Assembly: GCA_038327685.1 (NCBI GenBank)
Contig: JBBQLH010000005.1
Coordinates: 1-64,000, forward strand
Source: DASQFQ01 sp038327685
GTDB taxonomy: Bacteria; Actinomycetota; Thermoleophilia; Solirubrobacterales; Solirubrobacteraceae
Length of the DNA: 64,000 nt
Direction of reading: 5' to 3'
The position numbers and the translations under genes were made by a program. The notes beneath the pieces are model-generated. The model was not told the origin of the DNA and searched no databases. It saw only the letters and a list, made by a program, of their open reading frames with translations. Positions 16,701-24,526 of this stretch are shown here, in pieces. Numbering within the stretch: the first letter of the stretch is position 1; every line of letters starts with the position of its first letter.

Positions 16701-17170
16701 AGCGCGAAGCCGTGCGGGCGCAGCTCGGGGTCGGGCACCTTCTCCGACAGCGCGACCGCGGAGACGACGACGACGGGAGCTTCCTGATGAAGATTTCGCC
16801 TGCCAGGCGAGTTGACTTCGTCGAACTCGCCTTCGGCGACGTTACTTTCGAGGATCGCGTCCAGCGCAGCGACGCGGAGCCCAACGAGGTGTGCCGTCGG
16901 GGAGAGGTGGGACTCGTAGGCGACGCCGCGGCTGGGGTAGAAGCGCACGGGCCGCGGCCGCAGCCACGCGCGCAGGTCGGCCGCGAGGTCGCGTGCCGCC
17001 CGGTCGTCGCCCGCCACCACCACGGTCGGGCGGCGCACGTCGCGGTCGGCGACCGCCGCGATCAGGAACGGGCGCAGCGACTGCGAGACGAAGGCGCGCG
17101 CGTCCGGCTCCTCGAGGCGAGGGGCGTCGGGATGGTGCTCGAGATGGCGGAGGAGAGGGCGGAGGGACAT
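13784..17170 (-). CDS. mfd: Transcription-repair coupling factor Mfd
   Basis: 1128 residues from ATG 17170 (an ORF start at 17221 adds 17). Removes RNA polymerase stalled at DNA damage and recruits UvrA. Domains in order: UvrB-like N-terminal module, RNA-polymerase interaction domain (GDIVVHEDHGLARFAGFDT), SF2 translocase with Walker A GDVGYGKTEVALRA and DEEQ box, RecG-like motif SATPIPRTLQMSLAG, and the TRCF C-terminal domain. Residues about 107-128 (SNVAEGEFDE...) are encoded by palindromic repeat copy C, inserted in frame between AALDAILE and APVVVVSAVALSEKVP, where related Mfd proteins have only a short linker. Confidence 0.97.
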   Translation of the reverse strand: MSLRPLLRHLEHHPDAPRLEEPDARAFVSQSLRPFLIAAVADRDVRRPTVVVAGDDRAARDLAADLRAWLRPRPVRFYPSRGVAYESHLSPTAHLVGLRVAALDAILESNVAEGEFDEVNSPGRRNLHQEAPVVVVSAVALSEKVPDPELRPHGFALEVGELLDLDETVGQLVAAGYERVDQVEDRGQFAVRGGLLDIYPATEERAVRVELFDIEIESLRWFSTFTQRSLGEGKRVEIAPAAELAAEHRELAEIAALEDADSRPDVAELLPVDRFRELLDLFPAHTDVVIAADEDVEPALRDHWDDVCAAFHDTDAHHLYVAPPAIVASLEARRPLRLSSISGSQPLEFRAQAAEFAARSLNEAEPELEKLTRSGYTTLVTWPQRGQGERAAYNLQRLRAGWKPEDGGLVFAEANLRDGFVCPPLKLAAIPEHRLIHRRGRTERPTRRGRGRGLLRSFADLRTGDIVVHEDHGLARFAGFDTKTVAGVTRDYLDLEFQGSDKVFMPVDQLAKISRYVGAGGEHPPLSKLGGTRWDTMKARARRAAQELAGELLNLYAERRHRRGFAFPPDSDWLRDFETAFAYTETRDQREAIEQVKWDMEAERPMDRLICGDVGYGKTEVALRAAFKAANAGKQVLMLVPTTILAQQHYGTFTERLRDYPFTIEHVSRFRPPAEQRAAVKRFSEGATDILIGTHRLLSRDVRAKDLGLLVVDEEQRFGVKQKDLLRQLRLKVDVISMSATPIPRTLQMSLAGVRDISVIETPPEGRRPVKTYVGEYDEGLVKQALEREKARGGQAFFLHNRIEDIDETAERLRALCPGISFAVAHGQMDEKLLEERMMDFLRGAADVLVSTSIIESGIDIPQANTLIVERSDVFGLSQLYQIRGRVGRSRERAYAYLLYPSAGALTEEAANRLSAVSDYTELGSGFKIAMRDLELRGAGNLLGDEQSGHVAALGFELYMQMLDEAVRSMDDGAVDEEDLREPVRLDVNVDAYIPAEYIPYEQAKVDVHRRIAGAREVSELAELRAELTDRFGEPPEPLENLIVLQQARIKLGQAGATAVTFRQGRLAVTPIELDSVRAKKLRAEIPGVLYESGKSQLSMRVPDDPSERFPAVVRAADALLAVQAEAA
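16794..16845. repeat. Palindromic repeat element, copy C, inside mfd
   Basis: TTTCGCCTGCCAGGCGAGTT then GACTTCGTCG then AACTCGCCTTCGGCGACGTT, identical to copy B except for one base in the right arm and lack of its middle. GGCGAGTT/AACTCGCC form an 8-bp stem with a 10-base loop. It lies fully inside the mfd frame and contains no stop in that reading frame. Confidence 0.85.
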
Positions 17171-17227
17171 CGGATGCGCGCATGCCGAGCGACCGCGCGA
17201 AGGCGCGGCCGGGATGCACACCCGAGT

Positions 17228-17851
17228 CTACGAAGCCGCCGAGACGCCGGGCTCGAGCGCCCAGGCGAGGGTGTCGAACAGGCGCCGCGGGACCGCCGCG
17301 GGCACCGCGGCCCAGTTCACCGGCCCCCAGTCGTCGAGCGCGCGCTCGAGCGCGTCGGCCAGCGACGCGCTGCCCGGCTCGGTGGCGGGAAGCTCGGGGA
17401 TCGGGCCGACTCCGAAGGCGTGCACGAACCAGGCGCTCTCCGCCACCCCGGCATGGAGATGGAAGCCGTCGCCCACGCGCTCCTCGGCGAGCAGCAGCGT
17501 CACGTCGTCGGCGCGCGCGGTCAGGCGCGGGCCCGGCAGCCGGCGCTCGGTGAGCCTCGGGATCAGCTCGAGGCGGCGCAGCGCGAGGTTCGCCGCCAGC
17601 ACCCCGGCCGGCCCGATCGCGAAGCGGTCGAGCGGAGTCAGCGGGTCATCGGCACGCCACACGCCGCAGAAGGCCTCGCCGAAGCCGGCGTGGTGCGCCG
17701 CGGCCGCCCAGTCGACGAAGCGGCCGGCGACCGGCTGCGTCGCCCAGCGGCGGCTGTAGGCGTCGAGGCAGGGGGCGTCCCCGTCGGCCGGAGGCGTGGC
17801 CGCCGTGGGCACCGGCTCGAGCTTGCGGCCTCGCCGCAGGTGCAGCCCCAT
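17228..17851 (-). CDS. Hypothetical protein
   Basis: 207 residues. After a basic, proline-rich start (RRGRKLEPVPTAATPP) there is a globular region with RWATQPVAGRFVDWAAAAHH and LALRRLELIPRLTERRLPGP. No catalytic motif is recognised and no membrane segment is seen. It sits 6 bases downstream of the longer mfd start and 39 bases from the methyltransferase, on the same strand as both. Confidence 0.55.
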   Translation of the reverse strand: MGLHLRRGRKLEPVPTAATPPADGDAPCLDAYSRRWATQPVAGRFVDWAAAAHHAGFGEAFCGVWRADDPLTPLDRFAIGPAGVLAANLALRRLELIPRLTERRLPGPRLTARADDVTLLLAEERVGDGFHLHAGVAESAWFVHAFGVGPIPELPATEPGSASLADALERALDDWGPVNWAAVPAAVPRRLFDTLAWALEPGVSAAS

Positions 17852-17890
17852 GAGGACCTATGTCGGCCTGCGCGGCGCAGGGGTTGAGCG

Positions 17891-18625
17891 TCAGCGCGGG
17901 CGCTGTGCGGCGATGTTGAGCCGCACGTACTCGATCGCGGGCTCGGGCAGCTCCGCGAGCACGGCGGCGACGAAGGCGTCGCGCCGCTCGGGCGGCACGC
18001 GCTCGAGGTGCGAGCCGAGGATCACCGTCGCCAGAAACTCGAGCGGGTCGTCGGGCTCGACGCGCACGACCTGGGGCCACGTCCGCACCTCCGTGAAAGC
18101 GAGCCGCTCGAGCCGCGCCGCGGTCGCCTCCGGCGAGGCGAAGTTCCACGGGCCGCCCCAGCCGGCGAGCGCGGGCTCCGCCACGCGGTCGATCGCGGCC
18201 TGGACCGTGGCGACGTTGCCCTCGCCGCCGCACTGCGCGACGAGCCGGCCGCCCGGCTTGAGCGCGGCGTGCATCCGCTCGAAGAGCCGGTCGTGATCGG
18301 CGATCCAGTGGAACGTCGCCGTCGAGAGAACCGCGTCGACCGGCGCCTCGAGGATGAGCTCGGTGAGGTCGGCGACGCGCACGTCGGCGCGCGGCCCGAG
18401 GCGCTCGAGCGCCTCCGCGACCATCGCGGGCGACCCGTCGACGGCGACAACCTCGCCGCGCGGCAACCGCTCGAGCAGCGCCGCCGTCACGCGGCCGGTG
18501 CCGCAGCCGGCGTCGAGCACGCGCTCGTCGCCGCGCAGCTCGAGCCGGTCGAGCACCTCCCGGCCCATCGCCTCGAGCGGCGCCGAGACCCGCTGGTAGG
18601 ACTCGGCGTCCCAGTCGCGTGGCAT
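17891..18625 (-). CDS. SAM-dependent methyltransferase, trans-aconitate methyltransferase-like
   Basis: 244 residues, class I Rossmann methyltransferase. Motif I VLDAGCGTGRVT (residues 36-47), acidic motif II VVAVDGSPAMV, and LSTATFHWIADHDRLFERMH, which resembles the Tam (trans-aconitate 2-methyltransferase) family. C-terminal part mainly helical. Its ATG overlaps the pth stop by one base (TGATG), so it is likely co-translated with pth. Substrate not established. Confidence 0.8.
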   Translation of the reverse strand: MPRDWDAESYQRVSAPLEAMGREVLDRLELRGDERVLDAGCGTGRVTAALLERLPRGEVVAVDGSPAMVAEALERLGPRADVRVADLTELILEAPVDAVLSTATFHWIADHDRLFERMHAALKPGGRLVAQCGGEGNVATVQAAIDRVAEPALAGWGGPWNFASPEATAARLERLAFTEVRTWPQVVRVEPDDPLEFLATVILGSHLERVPPERRDAFVAAVLAELPEPAIEYVRLNIAAQRPR

Positions 18626-19188
18626 CAGCTCGTGACCACCCTCTCCGCGGCGTCGGCCGCCTCCGCCACCAGCGCCGCGACCTCGCCGTTCGGCTGCTTC
18701 CAGCCGCCGAGGACGTGCGCGGAGACGATGTCCGGATCGGTCGAGTCCGGGCGTCCGACCCCGATGCGCACGCGGTGGAAGTCGGGCGAGCCGAGCTCCC
18801 GGCGCAGCGACTTGAGCCCGTTGTGACCGGCCAACCCGCCGCCGAGGCGCACCCGGATGTCACCGAACGGCAGGTCGATCTCGTCATGCACGACGAGCAC
18901 GCGATCCAGGTCGAGCCGGTACGCGCCGCGCGCGGGACCCACCGAGCGCCCGGCGTCGTTCATGAACGTCTGCGGTTTGAGCACGGCGACGCGCGGGCCG
19001 CCGGGGCCGGTCCGGCCCTCGGCCAGCTCGGCGTTGAACTTCTTCTTCGGCTTCGGGAGCTCCCAGCGCCGCATCAACTCGTCGGCGACGCGGAAGCCGA
19101 CGTTGTGCGGCGAGTTCGCGTAGCGCGTCCCGGGATTGCCGAGCCCGACGACCAGCCAGTCGACCGGGGTGGATCCGAACAGCTTCAG
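18625..19188 (-). CDS. pth: Peptidyl-tRNA hydrolase (CTG start proposed)
   Basis: Releases tRNA from peptidyl-tRNA that drops off ribosomes. Essential motifs are GLGNPG, the catalytic-His segment SPHNVGFRVADEL, LLVVHDEIDLPFG-like VVHDEIDLPFGDIRV, and GGGLAGHNGLKS. The first ATG/GTG/TTG in frame is near 19077, after GLGNPG and the catalytic His, so a start there would give a dead protein. CTG 19188, overlapping the bL25 TGA as CTGA, gives 187 residues, the normal length. No other canonical start precedes the motif. Confidence 0.9.
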   Translation of the reverse strand: MKLFGSTPVDWLVVGLGNPGTRYANSPHNVGFRVADELMRRWELPKPKKKFNAELAEGRTGPGGPRVAVLKPQTFMNDAGRSVGPARGAYRLDLDRVLVVHDEIDLPFGDIRVRLGGGLAGHNGLKSLRRELGSPDFHRVRIGVGRPDSTDPDIVSAHVLGGWKQPNGEVAALVAEAADAAERVVTS

Positions 19189-19901
19189 CTGGCGTCGCCG
19201 GAGGCCTCGGCGGCCTCGTCGGCGGTGTCGCCCTCGGCCTGCCGCTCGGCCTCTTCGAGCTCAGCGCCCTCGAGCGGCTCGCCGTCCTCGCCGACCAGCG
19301 CGGTCTCGGTCTCGATCTCGTCCTCGACCGGCTCGAGCGTCGGCGGGGTGATCGTGGCGATGACCGTCTCGTCGGGATCATCGAGCAGCGTGACGCCCTG
19401 GGGGATCGTGACGGCGGCCAGCGTGAGCGTCTCGTTCATCTCCATCTTGGAGACGTCGTGCTGGATGACGTCGGGAAGGTCGTCGGGGAGCGCCATGATG
19501 TTGACCTCGCGCGTCTCCTGGCTCAGCACGCCGCCCTCGCTCACGCCGGGCGACTCGTTCGCGCCGACGAGATCGAGCACGGCGGTGGAATGGATCGGCT
19601 GCGTCATGTCGACGCGCAGCAGGTCGACGTGGATCGCCTCGCCGCGCACCGGATGGTTCTGGACGTCCTTGACGATGACCGGCGTGGCCTTGCCGCCGTC
19701 GATGGCGAGGTCGAGGACCGAGCCCGCGTGGGCGAGTGCCGACCGCAGGATGCGCGCGTTGACCGAGAAGGTCAGCGGCTCGTCGCCGCCTCCATAGACG
19801 ACGCCGGGCACGAGGCCCTCGCGCCGCAGCCGGCGGGTGGAACGCGACCCCTCGACGGGGCGGGTCAGGACCTCGAGTTCGGTGTGCTCTGAACGTGCCA
19901 T
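19185..19901 (-). CDS. rplY: 50S ribosomal protein bL25 (general stress protein Ctc type)
   Basis: 238 residues from ATG 19901. Two-domain TL5/Ctc form: N-terminal 5S-rRNA-binding barrel (EGSRSTRRLRREGLVPGVVYGG) and C-terminal beta domain (GVLSQETREVNIMALPDDLPD), then an acidic Ala/Glu tail. Binds 5S rRNA in the large subunit. Precedes pth in a rplY-pth operon, a common bacterial pair, with the stop overlapping pth at CTGA. Confidence 0.93.
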   Translation of the reverse strand: MARSEHTELEVLTRPVEGSRSTRRLRREGLVPGVVYGGGDEPLTFSVNARILRSALAHAGSVLDLAIDGGKATPVIVKDVQNHPVRGEAIHVDLLRVDMTQPIHSTAVLDLVGANESPGVSEGGVLSQETREVNIMALPDDLPDVIQHDVSKMEMNETLTLAAVTIPQGVTLLDDPDETVIATITPPTLEPVEDEIETETALVGEDGEPLEGAELEEAERQAEGDTADEAAEASGDAS

Positions 19902-19964
19902 GGCGCGCGCCGATGGTAGCGAACCGGTGTCGTACCCCCCTCGCTGTGGGTAGATTGAAGCGTC

Positions 19965-20300
19965 ATGTCGCCCGATGCCGAGCTGATGCTCATCTTCGGC
20001 ACGCTGCACCTGATCGCCGTCGCGCTCGGCGCGCTCCTGTTCGTCATGTTCCTGCGCTCGGAGGCGACCAAGCCGTGGGAGCCGCCCGACGAGGACGACG
20101 GCGGCGGTGGCGGTGGCGGCAACGACCGCCTGCCCGAGCGGCCCCCGAGGAGCTCACCGCCCGGCGGCCTGCCGCTCCCCGACGCGGTGCCCGCCGCGCT
20201 CAGGCTGCGCTCCCACGAGCGCCTCCACGACCTCACCCCGCGGCGCCAGCGCCGCCCGGCACGCGAGCCGGCCCCGCAGCGCCGCCCGGTCCGGCGCTAG
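19965..20300 (+). CDS. Small membrane protein with Gly/Pro/Arg-rich tail
   Basis: 111 residues. An N-terminal membrane segment (LMLIFGTLHLIAVALGALLF) is followed by a disordered tail with a seven-Gly run and many Arg and Pro. Unrecognised. Divergent from rplY, with 63 bases between them. Its stop overlaps the end of the convergent GH2 gene by 4 bases. Confidence 0.55.
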   Translation: MSPDAELMLIFGTLHLIAVALGALLFVMFLRSEATKPWEPPDEDDGGGGGGGNDRLPERPPRSSPPGGLPLPDAVPAALRLRSHERLHDLTPRRQRRPAREPAPQRRPVRR

Positions 20301-22213
20301 CCGAACTGCTTCGTGGCCGCGTAGTTGCGCTGCAGGTCCGTCCACGCGGGCTTGCGCGAGAAGTCGCCGTAGCGCAGCACGCCCTTCTGGTGCAGCGGCG
20401 GGGACGGCCGCGGGTTGCCGCCCTCCCAGCCCGGCCGCACGCGGAACTCGTTGAGCGCCCAATAGATCGCGCCGCTCAGCCACGTCTTCTGCGCGTAGAC
20501 GCCGAGGTGGTAGTTGACGAACTCCTGCTGGAAGGCGTAGGTGCCCTTCTCCTCCACCGGGCCGTCGCGGTTGGCCTCGGCGCCGAACTCGGTGATCATC
20601 AGCGCGTGCCGCGGGTAGCAGGCGCGCAACTGGTCGAGGTAGGCCGGGAGCTTCGTGCGGTCGAAGATCGAGCCCTGCGGGCCGGGGTACCAGCCGAAGT
20701 ACTCGTTGACGCCGATCACGTCGAGCGGCGCGTAGGCCTTCTTCTGGCAGCCGACCGCCGGGTAGCCGGCGACCGCGATGCCGACGGGGCGGCTGGGGTC
20801 GAGCGCCTTGGCCTCGCGGACGGCGTTCTTGATGTACGCGGTCTGGGACAGCCCCGGACGTGCGGAGAGCTCGTTCGCGATCGACCACAGCAGCACCGAA
20901 GGATGGTTCTGGTTGGCGACGATGTTCTTCTCGAGCTCCTTCGCCGCCAGGTCCGTGACGCCGGGCTTGGCGAGGTTCGCGGTCTTGAGCGCGTAGACGG
21001 GGACCTCGGACCAGATCATCACGCCCTCTTTGTCGGCCAGCTCGTGCGTGTAGGGGTGCATCGGATAGTGCGTGCGCATCAGGGTCGCGCCCACCGCCTT
21101 GACCTCGCCGACGAGTTGGCGGCGGAACGCGTTGTCGACCGCGAAGCCCTGGGCCTTGGAGTCCTCGTGCACGCCGACGCCGCGGAAGTTCGTCTGCTGC
21201 CCGTTGAGGATCAGGTGCCCGTCGCCGGACACGCGGATCGAGCGGATGCCGGTGCGCAGACGGTAGGTGCCGACCGTGCGCCCGCCCGCGCTCGCCTTCA
21301 GGTTGACGTTGTAGAGGTTGGGGCTCGCGGGCGACCACACGCGCGGCCGCCGCATCCTGAAGCTCGTGGAGAACGAGGTCACCCCGTTGCCCGAGATGCT
21401 GCGGCTGCCGAGGCTGATCCGGCGCGAGCCGAACTTGCCCGTCAACCGGACGCTCTGCGCGCCGGGGCGCACGTTGCGCACGATGGCGCGAATCCGCACG
21501 GTCGCGGTGCATTTCGCGCAGGCGAGCAGCGGCGTCACCCGCACCGACTTCCAGTCGACCGTGTCGAGGCGCTTGAGGTAGACCTCGCGCTGGAGGCCCG
21601 AGTAGTTCCACCAGCCGCCCGTCGGAGCGCCGTTGATGGCAAGGCCCGAGGGCGGGAAGTCGGTCGAGCGGCGCCGCGAGTCGACGCGGATCACCAGGCG
21701 GTTGGTGCCGCGCCGCTTGATGCCGTTGAGGCGGAACTCGAACGGGATGTAGGCGCCGCGGTTGGCCCCCACGCGCTTGCCGTTGAGCCACACCCGGGAG
21801 CGGTAGTTGACCGACTCGAAGCGCACCGCCCACGCGAGCGCCTTGCCGGTGTCGGGCACCGAGAAGTCCTTGCGATACCAGCCGACGCCGCCGATCATCG
21901 AGGCCGGGGAGTCGTCCCCGAGGTTCCACACGTTCGGGACGGTGACCGCGCTCCAGCCGGCGCGGCTCTTGCTGCGGTTCCAGCCGCTCCTCAGGCCCCT
22001 GTCGCCCGGGTCGAGCTTGAACAGCCACTGGCCGTCCATCAGGAAGCGCCCGGACGGGCCCTCGTAGTACAGGGTCTTCGCCGACGGCTTGTCGGCCGCC
22101 GCCGCGGCGCCGGGCAGAGCCAGCGCGACGAGCGCAGCGGTGATGAGCGCCCTGCGCGAGGCAGGAGCGGCGAGGGGCAGGAGCAGTCTGAGGGCGCCTC
22201 GCATCCGCGGCAT
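20297..22213 (-). CDS. Secreted glycoside hydrolase family 2 protein (beta-galactosidase/glucuronidase-like)
   Basis: 638 residues from ATG 22213 (or 22204). The signal peptide ends around ALPGAAAAADKP. GH2 order is visible: sugar-binding jelly roll (GVGWYRKDFSVP, VNYRSRVWLNGKRVG), immunoglobulin-like middle, then TIM barrel with NFRGVGVHEDSKAQG, the acid/base Glu in SIANELSARPG and the nucleophile Glu in MITEFGAEANRDG. Cleaves beta-glycosides outside the cell. Exact sugar unknown. No transporter or sugar regulator nearby. Confidence 0.88.
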   Translation of the reverse strand: MPRMRGALRLLLPLAAPASRRALITAALVALALPGAAAAADKPSAKTLYYEGPSGRFLMDGQWLFKLDPGDRGLRSGWNRSKSRAGWSAVTVPNVWNLGDDSPASMIGGVGWYRKDFSVPDTGKALAWAVRFESVNYRSRVWLNGKRVGANRGAYIPFEFRLNGIKRRGTNRLVIRVDSRRRSTDFPPSGLAINGAPTGGWWNYSGLQREVYLKRLDTVDWKSVRVTPLLACAKCTATVRIRAIVRNVRPGAQSVRLTGKFGSRRISLGSRSISGNGVTSFSTSFRMRRPRVWSPASPNLYNVNLKASAGGRTVGTYRLRTGIRSIRVSGDGHLILNGQQTNFRGVGVHEDSKAQGFAVDNAFRRQLVGEVKAVGATLMRTHYPMHPYTHELADKEGVMIWSEVPVYALKTANLAKPGVTDLAAKELEKNIVANQNHPSVLLWSIANELSARPGLSQTAYIKNAVREAKALDPSRPVGIAVAGYPAVGCQKKAYAPLDVIGVNEYFGWYPGPQGSIFDRTKLPAYLDQLRACYPRHALMITEFGAEANRDGPVEEKGTYAFQQEFVNYHLGVYAQKTWLSGAIYWALNEFRVRPGWEGGNPRPSPPLHQKGVLRYGDFSRKPAWTDLQRNYAATKQFG

Positions 22214-22257
22214 GACAACACAGAGCCCGGCGGGAAGTCGCGCGGTCCTCGCGAGGG

Positions 22258-22704
22258 TCACCGGCATGACGCCTGCAGCCCGATCGGGTCCGACAGCGCA
22301 AGCAGCTCGACGCCGCCGCCGGACAGCGGCCCCTCGCGCTGGGCCTTCACGCACTGCACGACGGGGAGGGACCCGCCGGCGCGCCACGCCACGCGACCGG
22401 TGCCGGAGCGGCGCGTCATCGTGACCCGCACCGAGGGCTGGTAGCTGAGGATCTGGACCGTGCCCGGGCGCTGCAGGCGCGCGACGCGGTCACGCGTGAC
22501 CCGCACGCAGGCGGGCTCGCGCGAGCACGCCGGCAGCTTGCCCAGCACCGCCTGTGCGTCGCCGCGCGCCTCGGCGCGCACCACGTCGAGGACCCGCGAG
22601 CGCTCGGCGCCCTCGCCCGTCAGCGCGCGCGCGAGGAGGAACGAGATGCCGAGGAAGACGAACAGGCCGAAGACAGCGGCGGTGACGAGCGTGACGCGGC
22701 GCAC
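22258..22704 (-). CDS. Secreted or membrane-anchored hypothetical protein
   Basis: 148 residues with one N-terminal membrane segment (LVTAAVFGLFVFLGISFLLA), then an extracellular domain with four spaced cysteines (CSREPAC, VQC, ASC) that could pair. No family recognised. Upstream of the GH2 gene on the same strand with a 44-base gap. Confidence 0.6.
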   Translation of the reverse strand: MRRVTLVTAAVFGLFVFLGISFLLARALTGEGAERSRVLDVVRAEARGDAQAVLGKLPACSREPACVRVTRDRVARLQRPGTVQILSYQPSVRVTMTRRSGTGRVAWRAGGSLPVVQCVKAQREGPLSGGGVELLALSDPIGLQASCR

Positions 22705-22716
22705 GGCCGCGGCACG

Positions 22717-23421
22717 CTATCCGGCTTCGGGGAAGTCGTCGCCCGAGAGCTCGAGGAAGCGCTCGACCGAGGCCTCCTGCTGGGCGAGCCGCTCGCCGGC
22801 GCGGCGCGCGTGCTCGGCCGCGAGCTCGAGGAAGTCCTCCAGGCAGCGCTCGGGGTCGTCGGGCAGCGGGTAGACGCGTGCGACGTCCGGCTGGGCGCAC
22901 ACGATGCCCATCGGCGGCCGGCCCTCGGCGAGCGGCCGGGCGCCGCACACCGCGGTGACGACGATCTGCTTCTCGCGCGCGACGAGGGCGGCGGGCAGCA
23001 GGCGATGGGCGGGGAGGGCGACGTCGAGCACCAGCCGGCGGTCGACCTCGACGCGCGTGCGGGCGAGGTCCTCGAGCGGCTCGCGCCAGATGTCGAGCAC
23101 GGTGTCGGCGCCGAGCAGGGCGTCGCGCAGCGCGCCGGCCTGCTCGGCGTAGAGCGCCTCGGCCTCATCGCGGTCGCGCGCCGAGGCGAGGTCGAGGTCG
23201 CACGGCACGCGCATGAGCTCGTCGGGCGCGACGGCGCTGCCCGCTCCGCGGCCGCCGTTGGTGATGTAGGTCTGGATCGTCCCGAAGTCGCGCCGGCCGT
23301 GGAAGACGACCGTGAGCTGCTCGCAGAGGGGGAGGCCGCCGACCCGCAGGGCGACGGCCGCCGAGGCGTCCTGGTCGATCAGGGCCCTGCGAAGCAGTTC
23401 GTCGGCGAGATGGTCGTCCAT
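22717..23421 (-). CDS. Hypothetical protein
   Basis: 234 residues, soluble, rich in Arg, Leu, Ala and Asp. It has FHGRRDFGTIQTYITNGG near the N-terminus and a helical C-terminus (AAEHARRAGERLAQQEASVE). No nucleotide-binding or metal motif is recognised. Ends 12 bases before the start of the gene at 22258-22704, probably one operon. Divergent from the DUF4235 gene. Confidence 0.6.
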   Translation of the reverse strand: MDDHLADELLRRALIDQDASAAVALRVGGLPLCEQLTVVFHGRRDFGTIQTYITNGGRGAGSAVAPDELMRVPCDLDLASARDRDEAEALYAEQAGALRDALLGADTVLDIWREPLEDLARTRVEVDRRLVLDVALPAHRLLPAALVAREKQIVVTAVCGARPLAEGRPPMGIVCAQPDVARVYPLPDDPERCLEDFLELAAEHARRAGERLAQQEASVERFLELSGDDFPEAG

Positions 23422-23494
23422 TTCCCCTCGGTATCGGCAGTTCGCTGACCCAATTGTTACCCACTGGACGGACGAGCGGTAGCCTCCGGCCGCG

Positions 23495-23773
23495 ATGAAG
23501 CTGATCTACAAGCCCTTCGGGATCATCGTCGGCATCCTCGGCGGCCTCCTCGGCAAGCGCGTGTTCGACTTCGTCTGGACCAAGATCGACGACGAGGAGC
23601 CGCCCGAGGCCACGACGCAGGAGACGCGGATCGGCAAGGTCCTCGCCGCCGCGGCGCTCGAGGGAATGATCTTCAAGGGGACGCGCGCGCTGATCGACCG
23701 GCAGGGCGCGAAGGGCTGGTACTACCTCACGGGTGCCTGGCCGGGCGAGAAGCGCCCGGACCCCGACAAGTAG
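23495..23773 (+). CDS. DUF4235 domain membrane protein
   Basis: 92 residues matching the small actinobacterial DUF4235 family: KPFGIIVGILGGLLGKRVFD forms a first membrane helix, VLAAAALEGMIFKGTRALIDR the second, then GWYYLTGAWPG. Probable membrane protein of unknown role. Single-gene unit, converging on the gene at 23815. Confidence 0.78.
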   Translation: MKLIYKPFGIIVGILGGLLGKRVFDFVWTKIDDEEPPEATTQETRIGKVLAAAALEGMIFKGTRALIDRQGAKGWYYLTGAWPGEKRPDPDK

Positions 23774-23814
23774 AGCGCGTCGATCTCGGCCGCGTGACCG
23801 GTCGCGCCACCCGC

Positions 23815-24063
23815 TCAACCACCGCCGCGGATGACGAAGCCGCGCTCGGCGAGTGCGGCCAGCGCATCCTCGAAGCCACCGAAGTCACGCGCGAGCAGGA
23901 GGTCGATCGGGCGCCCGGCGGGACCCTCGCGACGCACCCAGCGCTCCAGCACGGGCGCGCCCGCCTGCTCCTCGGCGTCGGCGAGCAGGTCGAGCAGGAT
24001 CGGCAGCTCGGGCCGATGGTCGAGATCGCCTGAGACGACCTCGAGCGGGCCGGCGTCGAGCAC
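23815..24063 (-). CDS. Hypothetical protein (N-terminus uncertain)
   Basis: 82 residues from GTG 24063, with LPILLDLLADAEEQAGAPVL and LLLARDFGGFEDALAALAER. The frame stays coding-like upstream for 19 more residues (LSAARLQELLGLDDEELLT) to a CTG at 24120 that lies in a CTGA sequence, so the true start may be there. Unrecognised family. Confidence 0.5.
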   Translation of the reverse strand: MLDAGPLEVVSGDLDHRPELPILLDLLADAEEQAGAPVLERWVRREGPAGRPIDLLLARDFGGFEDALAALAERGFVIRGGG

Positions 24064-24163
24064 GGTCAGCAGCTCCTCGTCGTCGAGCCCGAGCAGCTCC
24101 TGCAGGCGCGCCGCGCTCAGAAGAGCTGCTTCGCCGACGAGGAGGGCACCGCCGCCAAGATAG

Positions 24164-24406
24164 TCAGCGCCACCTCACGGCGTCGAGCAGCTGACGCAGG
24201 AGCTGGGCGTCCGGCGATCGCGGATCGACGGTCTCGAGACCCCGCTCGATCGCGCCGGCGATGTCGGAGAACGCCCGGTCGGCCTGAGCGCGATCGCGCT
24301 GGTCGCGGTAGGACTCGGCGTCGGGTGCACTCCGGGCCTTGGATATCCACGTGCTGAGCCGGGTGTCCACCCGCTCACGTACTTCCCTCAGAGATGTGGG
24401 CTCCAT
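24164..24406 (-). CDS. Small charged hypothetical protein
   Basis: 80 residues from ATG 24406, highly charged and helical (LREVRERVDTRLSTWISKAR, YRDQRDRAQADRAFSDIAGA). No family recognised. It precedes the gene at 23815-24063 on the same strand, with a 100-base gap that holds a third short open frame. Confidence 0.5.
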   Translation of the reverse strand: MEPTSLREVRERVDTRLSTWISKARSAPDAESYRDQRDRAQADRAFSDIAGAIERGLETVDPRSPDAQLLRQLLDAVRWR

Positions 24407-24480
24407 CGGTCCCGTCTCGCTCGGTTGGGTAAACGCGATCCGGGACCACAGAGTTCCCGCATCGTTCAGTAGACGCTGAG

Positions 24481-24509
24481 TGTTGCGCGTTCTCGCGCAT
24501 GACGCAACA
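24481..24509 (-). terminator. Inverted repeat downstream of prs
   Basis: TGTTGCG and CGCAACA arms flank a loop that itself contains GCGCG/CGCGC. It lies 18 bases after the prs stop in an unusually AT-containing gap, so it probably acts as the prs terminator. There is no T-run. Confidence 0.4.
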
Positions 24510-24526
24510 TCAAAGTCGACGACGGG

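Noticed and set aside
7874..16845. Insertion sequence or MITE with a partner transposase
   Set aside because: The three repeats are only 52-95 bases, lack clear target-site duplications, and no transposase is present in the window. They are reported as a repeat family instead.
14144..17887. 1247-residue + strand open frame
   Set aside because: It is antisense to mfd, Arg/Leu/Val/Ala-biased and without any domain; mfd is unmistakable on the other strand.
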